DNA of 19,146 nucleotides from Acidobacteriaceae bacterium (lineage in GTDB: Bacteria > Acidobacteriota > Terriglobia > Terriglobales > Acidobacteriaceae): the NCBI GenBank assembly GCA_030040115.1, contig JASHUH010000527.1, positions 1 to 19,146 on the forward strand. The letters are read 5' to 3'. Position 1 is the first letter of the stretch, and each line of letters opens with the position of its first letter. The notes beneath the pieces are model-generated. The model did no database searches. It worked only from the letters and a program-made list of their open reading frames with translations, and was not told the DNA's origin. Position numbers and translations under genes: made by a program. Below, one piece after another: positions 5,266 through 13,185 of the stretch.

Positions 5266-7398
5266 TCAGCAAGCTTCTCTTTGAAGAGCCGTAGCGCGCT
5301 CGTCGTCCGTCGCAGGATCCGGGCGCCGCGGGCCGTTCCCTTCAGCCGGCCGCCGCGCCCCCTGCACCTTGCCCTCCCCTTTGCGCGCTCCTTGCAACTT
5401 GATTGACACATGCACCAAGCTGAGCGCCGCCGGCGTCACCCCGGGAATGCGGCTCGCCTGCCCGATCGTGCCTGGCCGCACCCGCTCCAGTTTTTCCCGC
5501 ATCTCGCGCGATAGCCCGCTGATCGATCCGTACTCGATCCACTCCGGGATTGCCAGAGCCTCGGCCGCCTTTAGCTTTTCAATCGATTTCTTCTGCTGCT
5601 CCAGATACCCGGCAAACTTGATCTCCGTCTCCACCGCCCGCGCCTCGTTGCGCAGCGCACTGCGTTCGATGGGATCGGGGATGTCGCCGCCGGAAAACCC
5701 GAATTCGGCCAGCAACGGATCTCGCCTGAGTCGGTCGGCCATCGCCACAAGCACCGCCTCGATCGTCACCTCCGGCCGCTTGAGCAATTGCGCCCAAGTC
5801 AGTCCCGCCGTCGCCCAAAGCTCGCCAAGACCCGCGGCCTGCAGTTTTTCGGAATCGGCTTTGCCCGCCGCCAGCAGCCTCTCCAACGCCGCCATCCGCG
5901 CCTGCTTGCGCTCGTACTCGGCCCACGCTTTGTCGCTGATCAATCCCAGCCGGCACCCGTGCGGCGTCAACCTGCGGTCCGCGTTGTCGATGCGCAGGTG
6001 CAGCCGGAACTCCGCCCGGGACGTAAACATCCGGTACGGCTCATTGGTCCCCTTCGAGATCAAGTCGTCGATCAAAATGCCCGTATAACCCTCGCTGCGA
6101 TCCATCGTGAACGGCGGCTCGCCCTTCAACCACAACGCCGCATTGATGCCCGCCATGATCCCCTGGCACGCCGCCTCTTCGTACCCGCTGGTGCCGTTAA
6201 TTTGTCCCGCAAGGTAAAGGCCTTCCATCGACTTCACGCGCAACGTGCGGTCCAGCTCCGTGGCGTCCACACTGTCGTACTCGATGGCGTAGCCCGGCCG
6301 CAGCATCTCCGCTTCGTCGAGCCCCGGGATCGAGTGCACCATCCGCCACTGCACTTCCATGGGCAGCGATGTCGACATGCCGTTCACATAAACTTCGTGC
6401 GTGTTCAGCCCCTCCGGCTCCAGGAAAAACTGGTGCTGCATCTTGTCGGGGAACTTCACAATCTTGTCTTCGATTGACGGGCAGTACCGCGGTCCGATGC
6501 CCTGGATTCGCCCCGAATACATCGCGCTCCGGTGCACATTTTCGCGGATCAGCCGCAGCGTCTCCGGCGTGGTGAAGGCAATATGACAGCTTACCTGCGG
6601 CTGCACGATCTTCTTCGTCCGGAAGCTGAACGGCGTAGGCTCCGCGTCGCCTGGCTGCTCCTCAAACATCTCCCACCGGATGGTTCGCCCATCCAACCGC
6701 GGCGGCGTGCCCGTCTTCAACCGGCACGTCCGCAGTCCAAGCCGCCGCAGCGCCTCACCCAGCAACACGCTGGCAGGCTCGCCGCTCCGGCCCGCCGGAT
6801 ACCGTTCTTCGCCGCAGTGAATCAGTCCATTCAGAAACGTGCCCGTGGTGATAATCGTTGCGCCCGCCATCAGCCTGCGCCCGTCGCGCAGCTTCAGCCC
6901 CAGCACCCGCCGAAACGGCCGCTCCGGCCGCGGCAACTCCGCCAACTCCTCGATTCCCTCAGCAGTTAAGCCCTTAGTCCCTAGTCCCTCAGTCCCTGGT
7001 CCCTCTTCGATCACCAGGTCCACGACTTCCGCCTGCCGTATGTGCAATCCCGGCTGCCCTTCCAGCATCTCGCGCATTTTCACCCGGTAAAGCTGCTTAT
7101 CGCACTGCGCCCGCGGACTCCACACCGCCGGCCCGCGCGAGGAGTTCAGCAGCCGGAACTGAATCCCTACCGCGTCCGCCACTTCGCCCATAATTCCGCC
7201 CAGCGCGTCCACTTCGCGCACCAGGTGTCCCTTGGCTACGCCGCCCACCGCCGGGTTGCAGCTCATCTGCGCAATCAGGTCCAGGTTCATGGTGATCAGC
7301 GCGGTCTTCAGTCCCATGCGCGCCGCGGCCATGGCCGCCTCGCATCCGGCATGCCCCGCGCCTACCACCACCACATCGTATTGCTCCGTAAAAGCCAT
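5266..7398 (-). CDS. mnmG: tRNA uridine-5-carboxymethylaminomethyl modification enzyme MnmG (GidA)
   Basis: MnmG is a FAD enzyme that with MnmE installs the cmnm5 group on U34 of certain tRNAs. The start at 7398 gives [18 protein letters not shown], with the Rossmann GXGXXG at residues 13-18; the frame stays open further upstream but that part has no family resemblance. Family motifs are clear: [10 protein letters not shown] (about 44-53, with Cys47), [14 protein letters not shown], the QVSCHI cysteine, [34 protein letters not shown] and [14 protein letters not shown] near the C-terminus. The length is 710 residues against about 630 in E. coli. The excess is an insertion at residues about 132-163, encoded partly by a tandem repeat, and a C-terminal tail of about 40 residues containing [17 protein letters not shown]. 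It is convergent with the SnoaL-like gene. No mnmE is in view. Confidence 0.96.
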   Translation of the reverse strand: MAFTEQYDVVVVGAGHAGCEAAMAAARMGLKTALITMNLDLIAQMSCNPAVGGVAKGHLVREVDALGGIMGEVADAVGIQFRLLNSSRGPAVWSPRAQCDKQLYRVKMREMLEGQPGLHIRQAEVVDLVIEEGPGTEGLGTKGLTAEGIEELAELPRPERPFRRVLGLKLRDGRRLMAGATIITTGTFLNGLIHCGEERYPAGRSGEPASVLLGEALRRLGLRTCRLKTGTPPRLDGRTIRWEMFEEQPGDAEPTPFSFRTKKIVQPQVSCHIAFTTPETLRLIRENVHRSAMYSGRIQGIGPRYCPSIEDKIVKFPDKMQHQFFLEPEGLNTHEVYVNGMSTSLPMEVQWRMVHSIPGLDEAEMLRPGYAIEYDSVDATELDRTLRVKSMEGLYLAGQINGTSGYEEAACQGIMAGINAALWLKGEPPFTMDRSEGYTGILIDDLISKGTNEPYRMFTSRAEFRLHLRIDNADRRLTPHGCRLGLISDKAWAEYERKQARMAALERLLAAGKADSEKLQAAGLGELWATAGLTWAQLLKRPEVTIEAVLVAMADRLRRDPLLAEFGFSGGDIPDPIERSALRNEARAVETEIKFAGYLEQQKKSIEKLKAAEALAIPEWIEYGSISGLSREMREKLERVRPGTIGQASRIPGVTPAALSLVHVSIKLQGARKGEGKVQGARRPAEGNGPRRPDPATDDERATALQREAC
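6971..7003 (-). repeat. G-run tandem repeat inside mnmG with G-quadruplex potential
   Basis: Five CCC runs (6971, 6979, 6986, 6994, 7001) spaced by 4-5 bases form imperfect 7-8 bp repeats of the type CCCTAGT/CCCTCAGT. On the coding strand this is five GGG runs with 4-5 nt loops, which fits the usual G-quadruplex pattern. The repeat lies in frame and encodes part of the MnmG-specific insertion. A related CCCTGTT string occurs in non-coding DNA at 15595-15615. Confidence 0.7.
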
Positions 7399-7599
7399 CT
7401 CTTTCAATTCTACGATTTCCGCGATTTTCTTTGGAAACGGGTTTTGAAGGCGCAGCGCTCCTTTGAGATTTCCCAGGGAAACCGGCACGCACGACCCAAT
7501 GCGAACGATATCTGGAAGAATCCGAAGTGCCTCTGACCGCGGTTGCAGGTGCCGGCGTCCCTCCAAAACCGTTGCGCCCGGAGAAAACACAACGACCAA

Positions 7600-7616
7600 G
7601 TCGCGTCATTCGCGAC
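7600..7616 (-). terminator. Hairpin after the DUF1501 gene
   Basis: Arms GTCGCG and CGCGAC with a 5-nt loop lie 28 nt after the DUF1501 stop codon, in the 245-bp gap before mnmG. Pairing can be extended with one bulged base. There is no clear U-tract, so it may be a weak or factor-assisted terminator, or chance. Confidence 0.3.
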
Positions 7617-7643
7617 CTTCAAGAGGCGCCTGAACCGCGCCGG

Positions 7644-8900
7644 CTAGACCAGCCACAAAAACTGTTCGCGCTGGAGCCGCGCGCCCGGAAACACCATTTC
7701 CAGGTTCTCCGCGCCCAGCGTGCGCGTCACCAATTCGCCCAAAACCGCGCGATAGTCGGTGGTCAACGCCAGGTCCCGTCCCTGGTTGAGCTGCGCGTTG
7801 CCCAGCCCCGGCCAGCGCCCGTACACTTTTCCGCCCTTCACCTGCCCGCCCAGCACAAACATCGCATTGGCGTGGCCGTGATCGGTGCCGCCGGTTCCAT
7901 TCTCGTGCGCGGTGCGGCCAAACTCCGACATGGTCGCCAGCGTCACGTTCTCCGCCTGGTCGCCCAAGTCGCGCCAGAACGCCGCAAGACTGGCCGAGAA
8001 GTCGCTGAGCCGGTTGGCAAGCTGCCCGTTCACGCCGCCCTGGTTCACGTGCGTGTCCCAGCCGGTCACGTCGGTAAACGCGGCCTCCACGCCCAGGTTG
8101 GCCTTGAGCAGTTGCGCAATTTGCCGCATGCTGGCGCCGAATTCGCTGTTGGGATAATTGGCTCCGGCCGCAGGCGCGTACTGCGCCGGATCGGCGGCGC
8201 GCAGCATCTTCACGGCCTCGAAGGTCTCGTCGCCCGCGGCATGAAAAATGCGGTCGCCCGAGTCGGCGTACATGGCTTCAAAGGCTTCGGCGGCCGGCGA
8301 CGGCGCGGGCCCGCGCCCAGCCACGGTGAACCCATTCACATTGTTCAGCGCAATGGCGGAGATTTTTCCGGCCAGCGTCAGCGGGACCTCGGCGCCCAAC
8401 GCCAGCGCGCGGAACGCCGTATGCTCCTCGTCGTGCCCCATGCGATGGCACGCGTCCTCGGCCTGCAGGGCGCGATTCAGCCAACCATCGCTCGTGTTCT
8501 TTATGCCCGGCGTGCCCGATTCCATATAGTCCTGCGCATCGAAATGAGAGCGGCTCATATCCGGCGAGCCGGCAGCGTGGACAATCGCCAGATGGCCCTG
8601 ATCGTAGAGCGGCTTGAAGGGGGTGAGCGATGGATGCAGCCCAAAGAAGCCGTCCAGATCGATCACCTGTTTTTGCGGAATGGCGATCGTGGGACGCATC
8701 GCGTAATAGTTCTTCTCGCGATAAGGAACCACCACATTGAGCCCGTCAGCCGCGCCCCGCTGAAAAATCACGACCAGCCGTTGCCCGGGCGCGCCCTCCG
8801 CTTCGGCCAGCACCGAGCGGACCAGGAAATTGGGCAGCGCCGCCGTGCCGGCCACGGCCAGCGCGCCCCGGTGCAGAAAGAATCGACGGGTGAGGACCAT
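7644..8900 (-). CDS. Tat-exported DUF1501 domain protein
   Basis: The start at 8900 is well set: GAGGAG lies about 7 nt upstream and the protein opens with a twin-arginine signal, TRRFFLHRGALAVAG (Arg5-Arg6, hydrophobic 12-32). The 418 residues match the DUF1501 family: LVVIFQRGAADGLNVVVPY (42-60), SRSHFDAQDYMESG (116-129), SEFGRT (about 325) and TDHGHAN (about 339). The His/Asp motifs resemble the metal-binding residues of the alkaline phosphatase/sulfatase superfamily, to which DUF1501 proteins are related; the substrate is unknown. It lies downstream of the DUF1800 gene on the same strand, the usual pairing of these two families, which suggests a shared process in the periplasm or at the cell surface. 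Export as a folded, probably metal-containing protein through Tat is inferred from the signal. Confidence 0.9.
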   Translation of the reverse strand: MVLTRRFFLHRGALAVAGTAALPNFLVRSVLAEAEGAPGQRLVVIFQRGAADGLNVVVPYREKNYYAMRPTIAIPQKQVIDLDGFFGLHPSLTPFKPLYDQGHLAIVHAAGSPDMSRSHFDAQDYMESGTPGIKNTSDGWLNRALQAEDACHRMGHDEEHTAFRALALGAEVPLTLAGKISAIALNNVNGFTVAGRGPAPSPAAEAFEAMYADSGDRIFHAAGDETFEAVKMLRAADPAQYAPAAGANYPNSEFGASMRQIAQLLKANLGVEAAFTDVTGWDTHVNQGGVNGQLANRLSDFSASLAAFWRDLGDQAENVTLATMSEFGRTAHENGTGGTDHGHANAMFVLGGQVKGGKVYGRWPGLGNAQLNQGRDLALTTDYRAVLGELVTRTLGAENLEMVFPGARLQREQFLWLV

Positions 8901-8953
8901 CAGGATCTCCTCTCTTCGCGCGCAATTTCCCTTTCCAGAAAAAGCGTGACTCC

Positions 8954-9241
8954 TTACTGCGAAATGCGGTGCAGGATGGCGTCCACGCCGTTTTCGCGGG
9001 GAGCTCTTTGCGGCAAGCACCAGCACGAGTCGTCGATCTGGTGATGTTTGCCAATCGTCGGGACGATGTGCGGAGTTGAGCCGATATCCGGCTCGCCATC
9101 CACGTCCCTCAGCTCAAAAACGACCACCCATTTGCCTCGCTTTTTTTCGTCTCTGCTGGGCGCATAGAATTTTCGCGCCCGCCCGCTCTCGGACGCGCGC
9201 CTGCATTCGGGCGGGAGTAAACCTTGAAAACGAGAGTTCAT
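8954..9241 (-). CDS. Small CWC-motif protein of unknown function
   Basis: This 95-residue frame lies between the DUF1800 and DUF1501 genes on the same strand. An AGAGGAG Shine-Dalgarno 5-6 nt before the ATG at 9241 supports translation. The C-terminal half reads HIVPTIGKHHQIDDSCWC and ends with a further His (residue 91). Conserved His plus Cys-Trp-Cys suggests a small metal-binding or structural motif; I recall similar short HxVP...H...CWCxP hypothetical proteins but cannot name a family. No signal peptide or membrane segment is seen. The frame is open upstream to an ATG at 9358 that overlaps the DUF1800 stop (ATGA), so a 134-residue form coupled to DUF1800 is an alternative. Confidence 0.6.
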   Translation of the reverse strand: MNSRFQGLLPPECRRASESGRARKFYAPSRDEKKRGKWVVVFELRDVDGEPDIGSTPHIVPTIGKHHQIDDSCWCLPQRAPRENGVDAILHRISQ

Positions 9242-9354
9242 GGCGTCTCCTCTGAATCCGCCTTGCATCCGTCCCCAGAATCTCAGTCTTGCCTTTTGGC
9301 CCAATCCGTGTTCTCCACCAAAGCGTTCCCCGTCTTCTCCAGTTCTTCTGGAAA

Positions 9355-11550
9355 TCATCGCCGCTGGAAATCCGGAGACCCGATCAGCAGTCCAGCCAGC
9401 AACTGGTCTTGGCGTTCGCGCGCTAAAACCGCCTGGCGGGAGTTGGCGCGAAGCATCGGCCGCCCGGCAAGAACCGGCCGCATCGCCGCGGATTCCTGCG
9501 CGCTCTGCCTTGCAAACTCATCCAGCGCCGCCGCCCGTGTCGTCGCGCTTGCCCCGCCGGGAAGCAGCAGCGGCTCCAGCCGCGCCTCTTCGCTCTGCGC
9601 GGTGGGAATCCCTTCGTCGGCCGCCGTTGTGTCCGCCGTCTGCGGCTGCCATTGCACGGTGATTCCGGGCAGGCGATTGGCCGACAGGTTTAGCGCAAAA
9701 TTCATCCGGTCCACCAGCGCGCCCGTCGAAACCCAGGTGGCCGCATCCCAACGATAACCGCTGGGCGGAATGCATTCGTAGAGTGGCATGCCCATGGCCC
9801 GCACCGCGTTCACCAGGGGCATGTAATTCTCCACATTGGCGTCGCTCGCCCGCACCGCCGAAACCACAAATTCAATCGGCGTCTTCACCTTGGCGCGGTA
9901 AGCATCTTTCGACCAGAACTCGGGCGAGCGAAACAGCGTGGTCAGCACCGTGGAAATATCGCCGCCGCTGGCCATGTATGTCTTCGCCATGCGATCAACA
10001 ATCGATTGTGGCGGGTTATCGCTCACAAACCGCTCCGCCAGCTCCCGGGAAAGGAAATGCGCCGTGGCCGGCCGCGTGGCCAGCATGTGCAGCAGCTCGC
10101 GGCCCTCCATTTCGCCGTTCCCCTTGATCTTCTTGCCCAAAACCTTCTTCGTCCCCGGCTCATGACGGTTGGGATTGAAGACATATCCGCCGCCGAACTG
10201 CGGCCGATCGACCGTCCAGCCGGTCAACACCCGCGCCACCTGGATCACGTCCGCCTGCGTATAGCCGCCGTTCACGCCCAGCGTGTGCAGCTCCATCAGC
10301 TCCCGCGCATAGTTCTCGTTGATGCCCGGCGGATCCTGGCGCTGCTTCGCCGGCCGCCGCCACGCCGCCATTTTGGCGCGCTCCGCCGCCAGCGAATCCG
10401 GACCCACGCTCTCCGCGTTATCGAGATACAGCAGCATGGCCGGGCTGTGCGCCACAGCTTCCAGCAGGTCCTCGAATTTTCCCAGCGCGCGCGGACGAAC
10501 CGCATCCCGCTCGAAGCTCACCAGGTAATACGGCATCTGCTCGTTTTTGCGCAGGTAGATGTTGAAGTGGTTGAGCCAGAAGTCGGTCATCACTTCCTGG
10601 AGTTGTGCATTCGAGTAGATATCGCGCGTCAGCCGCTCGGCCATCAGCTCTTGCACCACCAGGCGTTCGGGATTTTCGAGGTCGTCCACAGCCTCCCTGA
10701 GCGCGGGAACCATATCGGCGGTGAGTTTGGCGCGCTGGGCAGGCCGCAGCGATTTCAGAAAGTCCTCGAATTCCGCCGGCCGCATGGCTTCCAGCTTCAG
10801 CACGCGCTGCTCGGGCGTTAACCCCAGGATTGCGTCACTAGCCGGATCGTCGTCCAGGGCGTCCATCTGCGCCGCCAGCGCCATCGCCTGCGGATCGTCA
10901 GGAACCGGCGCGGCGGCGCTCGCGACGCCGCCGGAGTTCGCGTCCATTCCCGCGACGGGATTTGCCCCCATCGCCATCCCCGGATTTCCCTCCGCCCCGG
11001 GATCTTCACTCATCCCTCGCGCGCCGATCATGGTCGTTCCTTCGCCAGCCGGCGCAGCCGGGCTCGCGGACGCGCCCGCGTTCTTCTCCTTCTTTTCCGC
11101 TTGCCTCGCTTGCAAGCGGTAGATCGCATCTTCATAGACCGCGTGCAGCGCCCCCCGCCGCGGAATTTCGATTCTTCCCTTCATCGCCTGGCGCACAATG
11201 GCGTTCGAGGGAATGCGCAAAAGCAGGTCCTCGACGCTCCATTGCATGGCGGGATATTGCGCCAGACGCGCGTCCAGGTCCGCTTCATCGATGTTTGCTG
11301 GGTGCAGTTGCCGTTCGAACCACGCCTCCAATCCCATCGCGCGCACGGCCTCCACGTCGCCGGGCCGGGGTCCAAAAGTAAATCGGTCCAGCGCGTGGAG
11401 AATCCGCGCGTCTCCTTGCAGTTCGGGGGAGGAATACGAAGGGCGCGAGGCGGCAGCCGAATTCGCCGTCGGGGCAGGCCCCGCGGCCGCGGCCGGCATG
11501 CACAAATTCAAGCACAACACCACGGCGAGCGCGCCTCGCAGCGAATCCAT
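9355..11550 (-). CDS. DUF1800 domain protein, secreted
   Basis: The start at 11550 yields a signal peptide, MDSLRGALAVVLCLNLCMPAAAA, with GGAG about 9 nt upstream; an ATG at 11598 is possible but would put 16 residues before it. The 731-residue product has DUF1800 hallmarks: LDRFTFGPRPGDVEAVRAMG near the N-terminus, MTDFWLNHFNIYLRKNE, NENYARELMELHTLGVNGGY, VARVLTGW, and a C-terminal GSPDFQRR. The function of this family is not established; it is usually encoded with a DUF1501 protein, here about 450 bp downstream with a small gene between. Residues about 150-230 are an Ala/Gly/Met/Pro-rich low-complexity insertion that splits the domain and looks like a flexible linker. Periplasmic or outer-surface location is inferred from the signal peptide. 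Confidence 0.9.
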   Translation of the reverse strand: MDSLRGALAVVLCLNLCMPAAAAGPAPTANSAAASRPSYSSPELQGDARILHALDRFTFGPRPGDVEAVRAMGLEAWFERQLHPANIDEADLDARLAQYPAMQWSVEDLLLRIPSNAIVRQAMKGRIEIPRRGALHAVYEDAIYRLQARQAEKKEKNAGASASPAAPAGEGTTMIGARGMSEDPGAEGNPGMAMGANPVAGMDANSGGVASAAAPVPDDPQAMALAAQMDALDDDPASDAILGLTPEQRVLKLEAMRPAEFEDFLKSLRPAQRAKLTADMVPALREAVDDLENPERLVVQELMAERLTRDIYSNAQLQEVMTDFWLNHFNIYLRKNEQMPYYLVSFERDAVRPRALGKFEDLLEAVAHSPAMLLYLDNAESVGPDSLAAERAKMAAWRRPAKQRQDPPGINENYARELMELHTLGVNGGYTQADVIQVARVLTGWTVDRPQFGGGYVFNPNRHEPGTKKVLGKKIKGNGEMEGRELLHMLATRPATAHFLSRELAERFVSDNPPQSIVDRMAKTYMASGGDISTVLTTLFRSPEFWSKDAYRAKVKTPIEFVVSAVRASDANVENYMPLVNAVRAMGMPLYECIPPSGYRWDAATWVSTGALVDRMNFALNLSANRLPGITVQWQPQTADTTAADEGIPTAQSEEARLEPLLLPGGASATTRAAALDEFARQSAQESAAMRPVLAGRPMLRANSRQAVLARERQDQLLAGLLIGSPDFQRR

Positions 11551-11700
11551 GGAAGACGCTCCAGGCAGAAATGACCGGGGAAGAATCGCGCCACGCAATC
11601 TGGCTGATAGGGCAGACGCCGCTTTTCGGGAAAAGTTGCGCCTTCAATACATGCTTCCAGCAAAAGTAGCGCCGGGCTTGGCAGGGCGTTGCGGCTCCGA

Positions 11701-11729
11701 TTGAATAACTATGGAATCCAAGCTACTAT
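11701..11729 (+). promoter_or_regulatory. Candidate sigma-70 promoter for the coiled-coil gene
   Basis: TTGAAT (11701-11706), a 17-nt spacer and TACTAT (11724-11729) each match 4 of 6 consensus bases. A transcript would start near 11736, leaving a very short leader that could cut into the Shine-Dalgarno (11734-11738), so the assignment is tentative. Confidence 0.3.
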
Positions 11730-11748
11730 GCTAGGGAGTGACGCAGGC

Positions 11749-12108
11749 ATGGCCGAAAACATACTCGAGACGCTGCAACACGTCATTCAAGATGTAATTG
11801 CGCCCGACGTGCGCGAACTCAAGGTGCGCGTGGCCTCCCTGGAAAAACAGATGGACGTGCGCTTCGCGGCGGTCAATGAGAAGCTGGTGGCGATGAACGA
11901 GAAGATGGATGCGCAATTCAAGGCATTCAGCGAAAAAACCGATACACAATTCAAGGCGCTCAGCGAAAAGACCGATGCGCAGTTCCGGGCGCTTATGGCC
12001 GCGATCGGGGAATCCAAAGCTCAGTCTGAGCTGAACACCATGCGGCTCCTGTCGTCCCTCAGTGAGCGAGTGGCCGTCCTCGAATCTCATCGCACGCCGC
12101 GCCAGTAA
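11749..12108 (+). CDS. Small coiled-coil protein with 11-residue repeats
   Basis: This 119-residue protein (start at 11749, GGGAG 10 nt upstream) has no signal peptide or membrane segment. Residues 51-83 are three near-identical 11-residue units (EKMDAQFKAFS, EKTDTQFKALS, EKTDAQFRALM), encoded by a 33-bp tandem repeat. Degenerate copies precede them, and the flanks (VRELKVRVASLEKQMD and LLSSLSERVAVLES) have heptad character. Hendecad repeats of this kind form long, slightly right-handed coiled coils. The protein is presumably a cytoplasmic oligomer; no function can be assigned. It is divergent from the DUF1800 gene and convergent with the anti-sigma gene. An in-frame ATG at 11728 overlaps the candidate promoter and is less likely. 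Confidence 0.7.
   Translation: MAENILETLQHVIQDVIAPDVRELKVRVASLEKQMDVRFAAVNEKLVAMNEKMDAQFKAFSEKTDTQFKALSEKTDAQFRALMAAIGESKAQSELNTMRLLSSLSERVAVLESHRTPRQ
11899..11997 (+). repeat. Three 33-bp tandem repeats
   Basis: Units 11899-11931, 11932-11964 and 11965-11997 are in frame and encode the 11-residue repeats of the coiled-coil protein. They differ at scattered, often synonymous, positions, suggesting older duplication. Confidence 0.75.
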
Positions 12109-12135
12109 TTCGACGAACTCCTGAGCGCCCAGTCG

Positions 12136-12378
12136 TCAGCAGCGTTTGGCTTTGCACCGGGCCATGATGGCCTCGTGTAGCCGCTCGTTCGCCTCATACG
12201 GCAGCTCGTAGATGTGATGGGAGCGATAGATTTCGATGGTCTTGCGCGTGGTGTTCAGCACCACTTCGCAGTGGCCGCATTTGCGCAGGTGCTGCTCCAC
12301 TTCCGCCCGTGTCTCCGCCGCCACAATGGAGTCGTCGATCATGTCGTCGAGCATCGCCAGAAACTCAGTGCAGGTCAC
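12136..12378 (-). CDS. Anti-sigma factor, soluble zinc-binding (zf-HC2 type)
   Basis: This 80-residue protein starts with GTG at 12378, whose first base lies just outside the sigma factor stop, giving a GTGA 4-nt overlap and likely translational coupling. It contains His30-X3-Cys34-X2-Cys37, the core of zinc-binding anti-sigma domains, where an upstream His or Cys (Cys3 here) can complete the site. There is no membrane segment, so it should act in the cytoplasm like RsrA/ChrR-type factors by binding and blocking the partner sigma factor. Release could be by oxidation of the zinc site; two extra Cys (75 and 80) lie at the C-terminus. Function is inferred from family motif and gene order. Confidence 0.82.
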   Translation of the reverse strand: MTCTEFLAMLDDMIDDSIVAAETRAEVEQHLRKCGHCEVVLNTTRKTIEIYRSHHIYELPYEANERLHEAIMARCKAKRC

Positions 12379-13019
12379 GTTTCAACTCCGCTTTTCCGTT
12401 GCGCGGCCCGGGTTCGCCTGTGAAAGTAGCGGCTCAGCCGCTCGCGCAATTGCAATCGCGCGCGCAGCAGCCGCGACTTCACGGCCGGAACGCTCAGTCC
12501 CAGCGCCTCCGCGGTTTCCTCTGTCGATAAGCCTTCGACGTCGCGCAGGGCGAAGACCACGCGAAACCCCCGCGGCAAACCCTGGATGGTCCTGCGCAGA
12601 ATATCGCCAAGCTCGGCGGTGCTGTAATTCTGCTCCGGGTCGGGAGCCCAGTCGGCTAAATCGCGGGGAACGGTTCCCTCCTCGGTCTCCAGATCCTCGT
12701 CGATCGAGACCATCTTTCCCGAGCGCCGCTTGCGCAGCCGCATCAGGCTTTCGTTCACCGCTATACGCACCAACCATGTGTAAAACTTCGCGTTTCCCTG
12801 AAACTGGTCCAGCTTTTCGTATGCCTTCAGGAAGGCATCCTGCATCACGTCTTCGGCATCTTCCCGGTTTTGCGTGATGTGCTGCGCAATCCTGAAGATC
12901 TGCCGCTCGTACTTGCGGACCAGCGTATCGTACGCCGAAACATCTCCCGCCCTTGCCCGTTCCACCAGGGCGACATCGGGATGCTCGTTTTCTCCTGCAA
13001 TCGATTGGATGGTCGACAT
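12375..13019 (-). CDS. ECF-type RNA polymerase sigma factor
   Basis: The 214-residue product has sigma region 2 at residues about 29-100 (YDTLVRKYERQIFRIAQHIT, REDAEDVMQDAFLKAYEKLDQF, FYTWLVRIAVNESLMRLRKR) and region 4 at about 138-195 (LPRGFRVVFALRDVEGLSTEETAEALGLSVPAVKSRLLRAR in two pieces: promoter -35 binding helix-turn-helix). Regions 1 and 3 are absent, as in the ECF group. The start at 13019 was chosen from family length; its Shine-Dalgarno is poor and an in-frame ATG at 13076 or further upstream is possible. The partner anti-sigma gene overlaps its 3' end. The lytic transglycosylase gene is divergent (166 bp away), so a link to envelope stress is possible but unproven. Confidence 0.93.
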   Translation of the reverse strand: MSTIQSIAGENEHPDVALVERARAGDVSAYDTLVRKYERQIFRIAQHITQNREDAEDVMQDAFLKAYEKLDQFQGNAKFYTWLVRIAVNESLMRLRKRRSGKMVSIDEDLETEEGTVPRDLADWAPDPEQNYSTAELGDILRRTIQGLPRGFRVVFALRDVEGLSTEETAEALGLSVPAVKSRLLRARLQLRERLSRYFHRRTRAAQRKSGVET

Positions 13020-13185
13020 GGCGGTTGGATGCGGAAAATGGTCCCGGGTGGGCTTTTGGTCCCCCCCGGTCAACATGAGTGTAACGGACGGCGGGCGCAG
13101 CGGTCCAAGCGAGCGCAGCAGCCGGCCGGTGCCCGCAGTGATTCCTCGCACGTTTCTCAAGCAAAAAACCAGATAAAGTGAAGGT

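Noticed and set aside
6971..7003. CRISPR-like short repeats
   Set aside because: Units of 7-8 bp without spacers of constant length; it is a simple tandem repeat.
7399..7599. 67-codon upstream extension of mnmG
   Set aside because: MnmG proteins begin a few residues before the FAD-binding GXGXXG; the ATG at 7398 fits this.
7527..9044. Long plus-strand open frame opposite the DUF1501 gene
   Set aside because: Antisense shadow; Arg/His-rich composition without recognisable motifs.
9242..9358. Start at 9358 for the small CWC protein, overlapping the DUF1800 stop as ATGA
   Set aside because: Possible, but the ATG at 9241 has a much better Shine-Dalgarno and the extra residues look non-conserved; kept as an alternative only.
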